Source: Eunapius fragilis (Eukaryota; Porifera; Demospongiae; Spongillida; Spongillidae). Taken from it: a stretch of DNA of 64,000 bases. Below are positions 1-13,296 of the stretch, one piece after another (positions within the stretch are counted from its first letter, which is position 1; each line of letters starts with the position of its first letter). The translations under genes and the position numbers were made by a program. The DNA lies in assembly GCA_963681505.1 (NCBI GenBank), contig OY811973.1:11240983-11304982 (forward strand). The letters are read 5' to 3'. Under the pieces are notes generated by a model. That model was not told the DNA's origin, did no database searches, and saw nothing but the letters and a program-made list of their open reading frames with translations.

Positions 1-25
1 TCATTACGTGGAGGTCCACCTGGGG

Positions 26-3000
26 CTAGGTCATGACAGGTAATGATTTGGCCACAAGGGCTAAGAGTTCATCTGTGTGCTTTTGCCAGTTCTTTATGTC
101 CTTGGACACTGGACACCAAACAGCTCCATGGTGAGGCTCAGCTGATACACAGTTCTTCAGCACCGCCTGTTGTTGGGCCTGGGGACGAGGAGTGGGTGGG
201 AGATTACTGGGTTAGGGTTTATATCTATGCCTAACAAAAAAGGGGTTAATATGTGCCATCACCATGGTTACCTCAGTGCCATGCTCTTGTTCAAATTTGT
301 AGTAGAATGCCCATGAGTCACCAAGGTCTGGATCAATCTTCACTGCTCTCTGGAACCATTCCCTGGCTTTGTTAATCTTGCGCTCTGACCAAAATAGCCT
401 ATGGATAATAATAATTTGCAACGAGACTTCCGCAATGTCTTTGCCTTCATAAATATAAAACAAGCAAAACCTACCATACCCCCACCTTCCCACAGCTCCA
501 CCCTTTCCCTCAGCTCCACCCCTTCCTTCCCTCAGCTCCACTCCTTCCTTCTCTCAGCTCCACCCCTTCCTTCCCTCAGCTCCACCCCTTCCTTCCCTCA
601 GCTCCACCCCTTCCTTCCCTCAGCTCCACCCCTTCCTTCCCTCCACTACATCCCTTCCTTTCCTCAGCTCCACCCCTTCCTTCCCTCAGCTCCACCCCTT
701 CCTTCCCTCAGCTCCACCCCATCCCCAGCTCCACCCCTTCCTCACTTGGCAACAGCCAACAGCACATGTGGGTCATGTTCACACTTCTTCAGTGCATCCA
801 CGCTCTTAGTCCTGCGTTGTGGGCGTGGCTCTAGGAATATAGCCTCCGCCCACAGGACCCCTGAAGTGGGACACTCCTGCATAGCCTTGGCCATCAGGGC
901 TAGGCCTATGTTCTTCTTCCCTCCCCTCACCTCCACCTTCACTGCCTCCAGCCACAGGTCTGGGCACTGGGGATTTTTTAGCCTGGCTTTCTCCAGCACT
1001 GAGCGGGCTTTGGTCAGCTGACCTGTAGTCATGGAGATGCAGGGAAAGGGGGCAGAGTTAGGATACCAGCCTTACCTGACTTCTCCTCCAGTTGTGAGAG
1101 CAGCAGCCACAGAGAGATGGAGGCTGGGTTCTTCTTTATCTGTTATCATGGGAGGGGAGGGGCAATCACGTGACATTTAAACATTGACCACTCCCACTTA
1201 CGGCTTTGGTGAATAGCTCTCTGGCAGCTTCTATGTTCTCCTTTTGCTCTTCAATCTGGCCTCTCATCATCCACATCTATCAACATACCCAATAGAACAT
1301 TACAATCAATGAACAACATAAGCTCACTGGCGACTAAATGAACAACATAAGCTCACTGGCGACTAAATGAACAACATAAGCTCACTGGCTACTACATGAA
1401 CAGCATAAGCTCACTGGCTACTACATGAACAACATAAGCTCACTGGCTACTACATGAACAGCATAAGCTCACTGGTTACTACATGAACAGCATAAGCTCA
1501 CTGGCTACTACATGAACAGCATAAGCTCACTGAATACTACATGAACAGCATAAGCTCACTGACTACTACATGAACAGCATAAGCTCACTGGTTACTACAT
1601 GAACAGCATAAGCTCACTGACTACTACATGAACAGCATAAGCTCACTGAATACTACATGAACTGCATAAGCTCACTGGCTACTACATGAACTGCATAAGC
1701 TCACTGGTTACTACATGAACAGCATAAGCTCACTGGCTACTACATGAACTGCATAAGCTCACTGGCTACTACATGAACACCATAAGCTCACTGGCTACTA
1801 CATGAACCTATAGTGAAAGTAAACTTTCTAAAAGTTCACTGGTGAGTGCAGCTATAGTAAAAGTAAAAAAGAAGGTAGCCAGAGCACTTTCCATTCAGCT
1901 CCCTCTACATGTACATGTATGTAGGCTACAAGAGCGGGTTAAGTACTAGGGCTAGGTACACAGTACATGTACTTAAATGGAACCAGAGAACTACAAATTA
2001 GATCAAAATACACACAACACACACACACACACACACACACATGCACATGCACACACACAACACACACTTGTAAGTACTCCATGCATGCCTTACTTTGGGA
2101 AAGTCTGGGTACTTTTCAATACCTTCATCAAGAAGCTTAATCGCCTGAAGCAGAGACAAGGGTGTGATCCATGCAAATGTACACATGATGTAATGTCCAC
2201 ATGATGTGTGTACACGTGATGTAATGTACACACGATGTAATGTCCACATGATGTAATGTCCACATGATGTAATGTACACATGATGTAATGTACACATGAT
2301 GTAATGTACGCAAGGCACAGTGTACCTAACAGAGCTATTTAACATAACCATACAGACGTGAAGTAGCTATCCTCCTGTGAGCATGCTTACATCATCAATG
2401 TTGTTTAGCACCCACTCCAGTTTGGCAGACTTCATCATGACCCTGGCTGTCCCGGCACTGGCCCGGGCTTTCTCCAGAAGTCTCCTGGCTCTCTCGTACT
2501 CGCCGTTTTCACTCTCCAACTTGACGGCTGCCAGCCATATCTCCTCACTGTTGGGGTTAGCTTGGAAGGCCAAGGCAAGAATAGAGCGAGCAGCTGGCAC
2601 ATCACCCTGAGAGGAGACATAAGGTGTAACAATGTGAGGTGGGCACATCATCCACATGTGCATACCCTAATACAACACACAAACACACACACACACACAC
2701 ACACAAACTACACACACATACGTGCACACACAGTGCACATACACACACACAAACACTGCACAAAACACACACACACACAACTAACCGCCAACCACTTGGA
2801 CTTGGCTCCCATCAGCCACAGAGGCTCAGCCTTGGGGCAGTGGGCCACAGCCTTCTGAAGCACAGCCTCCAAGGAATCCCTGGTTCCATGCTCCTTCTCA
2901 AAGTACGCTGCCCTCAGCCACAGGTTCTTCTTGGTCGGAAAGGTGGTCAGTGCTTGGGCATATATGGCCCGTGCGCTCTCTTGTGCTCCATGGGCCGTGC

Positions 3001-6000
3001 ACTGGAGGGGATGGGGAGGAGGGTAGTGAGGAGGAGGGGGAGTGAGGAGAAGGGTAGTGAGGAGGGGGGAGTGAGGAGGGTAGTGAGGAGTGAGGAGGAG
3101 GGTAGTGAGGAGGGGGGAGTGAGGAGTGAGGAGGAGGGTAGTGAGGAGGGGGGAGTGAGGAGGGTAGTGAGGAGTGAGGAGGAGGGGAGTGAGGAGGAGG
3201 GGAGTGAGAAGGCGGAGTGAGGAGTGAGGAGGAGGGGGAGTTAGGAGGGGGGAGTGAGGAGGTAGTGAGGAGTGAGGAGGAGGGGAGTGAGGAGTGAATG
3301 AATGGGGAGGAGGAAATGGAGACAAGTGGATGGGGAGGAGTGAGGATGAGAAGGGAAGGTAGAGCAAGGGATGGGGAAGAGGAGGCAATGGAATGGGGAG
3401 GAGCAAAGGGATAGGTGGAAGGGTACGGCCAAGGGATGACAAGATCTAGTCCACCTACACTCTCAGCATCTTCCACCCATTGCTCCAGCTTGTCTTCCTC
3501 CTCCAATCCAAGACCAATCACAGCGCGTCTGTAATACAAGTCATCAGTGCGGTCATGTCAAGTGTACCCCTAACCTCAATTATGAATTATGGTATGACAA
3601 CCCCCTAATGTGGTTGTACAAGGTATGGTCTGGGGACGAGAACTACATGCGTAAGGCTATGCAGTGACCAATGGATGCAGAGGGATAGCTAGCTGTTGAA
3701 ACTGATACTTAAAAAATACATGTATGTGCATTGTGCTTTCATCATTTTAACCCTTTATGTACCACAAGAGGTGCACACAGCCACCTTAACCCTGATATGA
3801 ACCACAAGAGGTGCACAGCCACCTTAACCCTGATATGTACCACAAGAGGTGCACACAGCCACCTTAACCCTGATATGAACCACAAGAGGCACACAGCCAC
3901 CTTAACCCTGATATGAACCACACGAGGTGCACACAGCCACCTTAACCCTGATATGGACCACAAGAGGTGCACACAGCCACCTTAACCCTGATATGGACCA
4001 CAAGTGGTGCACACAGTCACCTTAACGCTGATATGAACCACAAGAGGTGCACACAGCCACCTTAACCCTGATATGGACCACAAGTGGTGCACACAGTCAC
4101 CTTAACCCTGATATGAACCACAAGAGGTGCACACAGCCACCTTAACCCTGATATGAACCACAAGAGGCACACAGCCACCTTAACCCTGATATGAACCACA
4201 AGAGGTGCACACAGCCACCTTAACCCTGATATGAACCACAAGTGGTGCACACAGCCACCTTAACCCTGATATGAACCACAAGAGGTGCACACAGCCACCT
4301 TAACCCTGATATGAACCACAAGAGGCACACAGCCACCTTAACCCTGATATGGACCACAAGAGGTGCACACAGCCACCTTAACCCTGATATGAACCACAAG
4401 AGGTGCACACAGCCACCTTAACCCTGATATGAACCACAAGAGGTGCACACAGCCACCTTAACCCTGATATGGACCACAAGAGGTGCACACAGCCACCTTA
4501 ACCCTGATATGGACCACAAGTGGTGCACAAAGTCACCTTAACCCTGATATGAACCACAAGAGGTGCACACAGCCACCTTAACCCTGATATGAACCACAAG
4601 AGGTGCACACAGCCACCTTAACCCTGATATGAACCACAAGAGGCACACAGCCACCTTAACCCTGATATGAACCACAAGAGGTGCACACAGCCACCTTAAC
4701 CCTGATATGAACCACAAGAGGCACACAGCCACCTTAACCCTGATATGAACCACAAGAGGTGCACACAGCCACCTTAACCCTGATATGAACCACAAGAGGC
4801 ACACAGCCACCTTAACCCTGATATGAACCACAAGAGGTGCACACAGCCACCTTAACCCTGATATGAACCACAAGAGGCACACAGCCACCTTAACCCTGAT
4901 ATGAACCACAAGAGGTGCACACAGCCACCTTAACCCTGATATGAACCACAAGAGGCACACAGCCACCTTAACCCTGATATGAACCACAAGAGGTGCACAC
5001 AGCCACCTTAACCCTGATATGAACCACAAGAGGCACACAGCCACCTTAACCTTGATATGAACCACAAGAGGTGCACACAGCCACCTTAACCCTGATATGA
5101 ACCACAAGTGGTGCACACAGTCACCTTAACCCTGATATGGACCACAAGTGGTGCACACAGCCTCCTTAACCCTGATATGAACCACAAGAGGCACACAGTC
5201 ACCTTAACCCTGATATGAACCACAAGTGGTGCACACAGCCACCTTAACCCTGATATGAACCACAAGAGGCACACAGCCACCTTAACCCTGACATGAACCA
5301 CAAGAGGTGCACACAGCCACCTTAACCCTGATATGAACCACAAGAGGTGCACACAGCCACCTTAACCCTGATATGAACCACAAGAGGTGCACACAGCCAC
5401 CTTAACCCTGATATGAACCACAAGAGGTGCACACAGCCTCCTTAACCCTGATATGGACCACAAGGTGCACACAGCCACCTTAACCCTGATATGAACCACA
5501 AGAGGCACACAGCCACCTTAACCCTGATATGAACCACAAGACGTGCACACAGCCACCTTAACCCTGATATGAACCACAAGAGGTGCACACAGCCACCTTA
5601 ACCCTGATATGGACCACAAGTGGTGCACAGTCACCTTAACCCTGATATGAACCATAAGAGGCACACAGCCACCTTAACCCTGATATGAACCATAAGAGGC
5701 ACACAGCCACCTTAACCCTGACATGAGGTTCATCCAGTACTGCAGATAGCGGTCGGACATTGGACATTTCCCGACCATAATAAACGTTTGTCCGAATATT
5801 TCGTACTTTACTTGTCCGACTGTACGTTCGAGCTATCGCTGATTGTGTAATAAGCTAATTAAGTACGTATCTCTTAATTAGAACAATAGCCAACAATACA
5901 TTAAACGGCTTGCGCAATAGGCCTCAATGCATGCTAATCAGCGAATGGCTGACAAGCGAAGCGGTGACAATTTGGAATCTCCAACTAAAAGGTTGGCTAA

Positions 6001-6640
6001 CTAAATCAACGATGGAAAAATGACAAGTCCGACCATCCTTGTAAAATGTCTGACCAACTTTTACATTGATAAGACACATTGTCAGAACAAAATAAAAATA
6101 CTGACTGCAGCCCCTCCCTAATCCTCACTGACTCACATGATAGCCTGGCAGGTATGGACAGCTCCACTCTTCTCACACTCCTCAGCATTAGTGATCCAAT
6201 GCTCCCTGTTGATCTCCACCATGTTGGTTTGGAGGGATGACACAGCTGCAAATACAGTGTTTTAAATAACACGCCCGCTAGTTAAGAGCTACGTTATCTA
6301 AGACAAGACAAACTCACTACACTCCAACCATCACTACCTCACTACTCCCACCATGACTACCTCCCCAACCTCACTACCTCTGACTCTCACTACTCCCACC
6401 ATGACTATCTCCCCACCCTCACACACTCCAACCATCACTACTTCACTACTCCCACCATGACTACCTCCCCACCCTCACTACCTCTCTCAATGATCTTGGG
6501 GACCATGTGGAAGTTTTCGTGTGCCTCTTCAAGTTTGGCTGCAGTGATCCAAATGTTTCGATCGGTGGGAATGTTCTCACGGGCTTTGTTCAGCACCTGG
6601 CGGGAAATGTACACAGCATTTGTGTGTGTGTGTGTGTGTG

Positions 6641-6692
<52 letters not shown>

Positions 6693-7955
6693 GTGTGTGT
6701 GTGTGTGTTGTGCATGGTTGACCTTCCTAGCGTTCTCATAGTCCTCTAGTTTGGCTAGGGCCAACCAAAGCTCCACACTCAAGGGACAGCACTCCACTGC
6801 TCTGGTGAGCAGTATGCGGGCATCTGCTGGTTCTTCTAACTCCACAGCCTCTTTCCAGAGACGAACAGAGGTGGGCACTGTTTCAAGAGCTGGGCAGTGC
6901 AGGAGGTGAGGGTGTGAAGACAGTGCAGGAGGTTAGGGTGTGGAGGGTGAAGGTGTGAAGGCAGTGCAGGAGGTGAGGGTGTGGAGGGTGTGAAGGAAGT
7001 GCAGGAGGTGAGGGTGTGGAGGGTGTGAAGGAAGTGCAGGAGGTGAGGGTGTGGAGGGATGAGGGTGTATGAGGTGAGTGTGTGGAGTGTATGAGGTGAG
7101 GGTGTGGAGGGAGTGCATTAGGTGAGGTGTGGAGGCAGTGCAGGAGGTGAGGGTGTGGAGTGGAGGGAGTGCAGGTGAGGGTGTGGAGGGAGTGCATGAG
7201 ATGAGGGTGTGGAGGAGAGATATGGGTGTGGATGGGTTGTGGCAAGTTTGGCAAAAGCTACAGACTCACCTTTTCGTAGCACTCTTCTTTTGGCTGATGT
7301 TTCCATTTCCAGGTCAACTGCCTTCAGCCACACCTTAACAGACTGTGGCACATGACTTATTGCCTGGGCAACAATAGCTTTGGCATGTTCAGCTGTCTGC
7401 AAATAAGAGAGAAGGGGGAAGGAGAGGAGGGTGGGGTGGAAGGGGAGGAGAAAGAGGGGGAAGGAGAGGGAAATGCGGTGGTGAGGAGAGAGAGGTGGAG
7501 GGAGAGGAGGAAGGGGAGGAGAAAGAGGGAAGAAGGAGAGGAGAAAGGTGGGTGAGGAGGGATAGATAGAGGGAGAGGAGAAAGGGGGGGAGGGTGAAGA
7601 GAGAGAGGTGGAGGGAGAGGAGAAAGGGGGAGGGTGAAGAGAGAAAGGGGGGAGGACAGAGGGGAGGGTGAGGAAGGAGAGAGAGATAAAGAGAAAGAGA
7701 GTATCCAGTTGTAATTGGACGTTCAATGAGCCATTGATTAAAAACCTGGTCTCCACTTATCCACCTGTTGCCTGACCACACCCACCTATAACCTGACCAC
7801 ACCCTCCTATAACCTGACCACACCCACCTGTAACCTGGCAGCTTCCAGCCAAACATCTTCACTCTTAGGGCACACTTCGCATCCCTTGGTGATGATGTTA
7901 CGAGCACTCTGCATGTGACCCGTCACCTCTTCAAGACGAGCAGCTGCTATCCAAC

Positions 7956-8006
<51 letters not shown>

Positions 8007-9188
8007 AACACATAATGCTTGCTGTCCTACAGTAGATGCCTAAAATCGACTTCGCACCTTAGGGACCCCTTCTGCCTTAGGGATCCCCAGGGATGACCCC
8101 TTCTACCCTTAACCTTGATATCCTTACCTCGTCCCCTTAGCCCCACCCACCATGTTACCTCTTCCACTTAGCCCCACCCACCATGTTACCTCATCCACTT
8201 AGCCCCACCCACCATGTTACCTCTTCCCCTTAGCCCCACCCGCCATGTTACCTCTTCCCCTTAGCCCCACCCACCATGTTACCTCTTCCCCTTAGCCCCA
8301 CCCACCATGTTACCTCATCCCCTTAGCCCCACCCACCATGTTACCTCTTCCCCTTAGCCCCACCCACCATGTTACCTCATCCACTTAGCCCCACCCACCA
8401 TGTTACCTCTTCCCCTTAGCCCCACCCACCATGTTACCTCTTCCCCTTAGCCCCACCCACCATGTTACCTCTTCCCCTTAGCCCCACCCACCATGTTACC
8501 TCTTCCACTTAGCCCCACCCACCATGTTACCTCTTCCATTTAGCCCCACCCACCATGTTACCTCTTCCACTTAGCCCCACCCACCATGTTACCTCTTCCA
8601 CTTAGCCCCACCCACCATGTTACCTCTTCCACTTAGCCCCACCCACCATGTTACCTCTTCCACTTAGCCCACCCACCATGTTAACCTCTGGTTAAAAATC
8701 CATCATCTCCCTAACACTCACAAACTCACCAGGTGAATGCTTGGGGTTTGTTGTGATAACAGATTTGAGAAGAAGACGAGCTTTCTTTACATCACTGTGT
8801 GTGACAAGAAGGGGACAGAGATGTGTACAGTAACAATAGCTAACAGTGACACTATGGGCATAAATTACAGGCCTATTCATATTGTACACCATTCTGTTGT
8901 TGGCTAAATGATAATTAGTCCCTTATAATCAACCCTCCCCTCCCCCTCACCCCCGGGCTCACTTGATGTCCCCAGACGTCTGAGGTGTGATACTGTTGAG
9001 ATCAGTGAGGTATCCCTTTGGATCAACCACCGTCTGTCCCGAGACAGAGTCAGAAACCTATGGGTCCAGAGGCATAAGGACTTGCACCAATCAGTATTAA
9101 TTAGCTTTGGCGTATTGTGTTTTGCCAAGGGAACACTCCCATGAAAGCACTACTACTAAAAGTATTTTAACATTGCATCAAGAAACAT

Positions 9189-9222
<34 letters not shown>

Positions 9223-12200
9223 GGGGCTAACTGAAAAATGATTCAACCAAGTGCCTCACCAGTCCTCACCTACATCAGCCCCTCCTCACCCACATCAGCC
9301 CCTCCTCACCCACATCAGCCCCTCCTCACCCACATCAGCCCCTCCTCACCCACACTAACACCTCCTCCTCACACACTAACACCTCCTCCTCACCCACACT
9401 AACACCTCCTCACCCACACCAGTCCCTCCTCACCCATACCAGCCCTTCCCCTTTCTCCCTCCTACCCCTACCTGATCAAGCTTGATACCCAACATGGAGT
9501 TCCTGGCTTCCCCTATCTGGTTGAGATCTATGCGCGTTGATGTGGAGAAGCCGGGCGTCATGGTACCAGGGAAGGGAGTGTTCAGACCACCATATTTCTG
9601 TAAGGAAATAACTCTGCTCATGTGTATACTGTACTGGTATGTCTAGCAATGTAACATTATAATAACTTGTTTGGACTAGTTTGTAAACTATTTAGATTAT
9701 CAAGTATTTCCTGTAAGGTGAAATTTTCCTTTCCAGGTGTTCCATTTGAGGGGACCACACAATAATGAGTGAGTGAGTGAGTTGGCCTTCAGGACAACAT
9801 TACATCTTGTGCAACTATTAATATACTTATTAATATACCCGTGAACAGACCTGTCACAATTTGATTACTGTTTATTCATACCATTATGTCTGCATTTACT
9901 TAACTACCAAGCCACAACTGTTTGCACTTACTCAACTACCAAGCTGCACACACAACTGTTTGCACTTACTCAACTACCAAGCTGCACACACAACTGTTTG
10001 CACTTACTCAACTACCAAGCTGCACGCACAACTGTTTGCACTTACTCAACTACCAAGCTGCACACACAACTGTTTGCACTTACTCAACTACCAAGCTGCA
10101 CACACAACTGTTTGCACTTACTCAACTACCAAGCTGCACGCACAACTGTTTCGACACGTTCTCATTCCTTTTTGTACCACATTTAATAAGTGCATCAAGA
10201 CGTAACCAACAAACCTGCTGCATTGGGTCCAAGGTTGCGTGTGAGCCCTGCTGGGTGACAGCTCTGTGTAGCAGGGAGTCTGGAACGGGGGTTTGTCTAA
10301 TAAAAAATAGAACGCACACTAAGCACATTATTAATACACATTATTAATAAACAAATACAGTATCATCTCCACCCTCCCCATCACATCTCCACCTCTACAT
10401 CTCCACCCACCCCATCACATCTCCACCTCTCTACCCTTCCCATTACATCTCCACCCACCCCAACACATCTCCACTCCTCCATTTACACAGAACACTATCT
10501 TCCCTTCCGCTCATACACAACTTAACTTTTACTTTTTAATGACATGTGATTATTGTACATTTCAGTTTACTACTGTATATTACTGCATACTACAGGGGAT
10601 TATTGTACATTCCAGTATACCATGGTACACTGCTGCACCCCCTGTGCCACAGGTCCTTTACCTGTCAGGCCTGATGTGAGCGTTCCTCTGTTTCTTGTTG
10701 CGGGCATCACCGACATCCGGTATTGCAATCCACTCTTCGCTGGATACCACAGACAAGCCACGCTACGAAATACAATACAAAAATTAAAACCACACCCTTT
10801 TCACTAATTGGTTAATTGTCAGTATAATACATTCGCCGTCACAGCTGTAAGGTGGTAAAGATGGTTGGCCCCCTTCCTTGCCAACCAATTATAGAGGCTG
10901 CACCCCACCCCTAATTATTTCATACACAGCAGTGATAAGCTATTGCTACAAACGAATCTGCACACACACCTTCAGGTATGCTATATGCAAACAACCCCCC
11001 CCCCCCCCCCCCCCTGCACAACAACTTCAGATCTACTACATACAAATGACTCCCGTACATACCTTTAGGTCAGAAAATTGCTGCTGGATCTTTGGTCTCT
11101 CTTTCCTAAACTTTTCAATCTCCTCCTGGAACTTCTTCTCCCTGCGTTCCTTCCTTCTGGTGTCCATCCTTGTGTCAATGGTGTCGTATATCTCATCAGC
11201 CTCCATATCGTCAGCTTCATAGGGGGCCGAGGCAAACAGGCTACCACCATAGCCGGCAAACTGTGGACGAAGGTACCGTCATGACATAGCCCTCACATCA
11301 GCTGAGCATACCACTATGAGATAGCCCTCACATCAGCTGATCATACCACCATGAGATAGCCCTCACATCAGCTGATCATACCACCATGAGATAGCCCTCA
11401 CATCAGCTGACCATACTACCATGAGATAGCCCTCACATCAGCTGACCATACCACCATGAGATAGCCCTCACATCAGCTGATCATACCACCATGAGATAGC
11501 CCTCACATCAGCTGATCATACCACCATGAGATAGCCCTCACATCAGCTGACCATACCACTATGAGATAGCCCTCACATCAGCTGATCATACCACCATGAG
11601 ATAGCCCTCACATCAGCTGATCATACCACCATGAGATAGCCCCTCACATCAGCTGATCATACCACCATGAGATAGCCCTCACATCAGCTGATCATACCAC
11701 CATGAGATAGCCCTCACATCAGCTGATCATACCACCATGAGATAGCCCTCACATCAGCTGATCATACCACCATGAGATAGCCCCTCACATCAGCTGATCA
11801 TACCACCATGAGATAGCCCCTCACATCAGCTGATCATACCACCATGAGATAGCCCTCACATCAGCTGATCATACCACCATGAGATAGCCCTCACATCAGC
11901 TGACCATACCACCATGAGATAGTCCTCACATCAGCTGATCATACCACCATGAGATAGCCCTCACATCAGCTGGTCATGCCACTGTGAGATACCAAGTAAT
12001 GCCATCTCATGGCAGTATGGTTAGCTGATGTGGGGGCTATCTCACAGTATGATCAGCTGATGTGGGGGCTATCTCACAGTATGATCAGCTGATGTGAGGG
12101 ATATCTCACGGTGGTATGACCAGCTGGAGTGAGGACTATCTTATGGTTACACCTCATAACTTATCTATGATGTTGTCACCATTAAAAATCATCCACCCAT

Positions 12201-13219
12201 TATCTCAAATCACCCTAATCACCTCATGTCACCTAACAACCTCCCAGCACCCTAACACATACCCCAACAACCTCACTCTAACAACCTCCCATCACACTAT
12301 AGTAACCACGTCACATCATAGTAACCACTTCAAATCAACCTAACCACCTACCATCACCTAACCACCTCCCATCACCCTAACCACCTCCCATCACCTAACC
12401 ACCTCCCATCACCCTAACCACCTACCATCACCTAACCACCTCCCATCACCTAACCACCTCCCATCACCTAACCACCTCCCATCACCTAACCACTTCCCAT
12501 CACCCTAACCACTTCCCATCACCCTAACCACCTCCCATCACCCTAACCACTCTCATCATCACCTCATCATAGTTGCTCTCGTTGAGGTCTTCCTCTTCCT
12601 CTGGTATCTCCTCCCCTTGCTCGTCTGTCTTTGGCTTCTTACCAGGACGTGCGTGACGTTCATCACTGAAATGATACATCACATGACCACTCCATAATGG
12701 ATCACATGACCACTCCATATGGATCACATGATGAATCACATGATCACTCCATATGGATCACATGATCACATATGGATCACATGATCACTCCATATGGATC
12801 ACATGATCACTCCATATGGATCACATGATCACTCCATTTGGATCACATGATCACTCATAATGGATCACATGATCACTCCATATGGCTCAGATGATCCCTC
12901 CATAATGGATCACATGATCACTCCATATGGATCACATGATCACTCCATTTGGATCACATGATCACTCCATATGATCACATACTCACTCCATAATGGATCA
13001 CATGATCACACCACATGATCACTCCATAAAGGATGATCACATGATTACTCCATACAGAATCACATGACCACTCCATGCTGAATAGCATACAGCACACATG
13101 TATTGAGCACACCCAGGTGTGTCAATGAACTGTACATGTGTATGTGCATTATACTACGAATATGCTGGGTTGCTGTGGTTACAATATGCTTTTATGGGCT
13201 GCATATGTGTGTGTGTGTG

Positions 13220-13296
<77 letters not shown>

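Noticed and set aside
2708-3539. 213- and 244-codon minus-strand frames of PPHSPLLTP type
   Set aside because: Composition artefact of a polypyrimidine tract between two PRPF6 exons. The ends of the frames do contain real exon sequence, already annotated.
4538-5116. 192-codon minus-strand frame of [14 protein letters not shown] repeats
   Set aside because: By-product of the 40/37-bp intronic array; no start context and no conserved domain.
10122-10328. tRNA or other structured RNA genes across the window
   Set aside because: No cloverleaf with a plausible GGTTCRANTCC box or intact A-box was seen by eye. A covariance-model scan would be decisive and was not possible.
1320-12125. CRISPR-like regular repeats
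   Set aside because: Units are contiguous with no unique spacers, the DNA is eukaryotic, and there are no cas genes. These are ordinary minisatellites.
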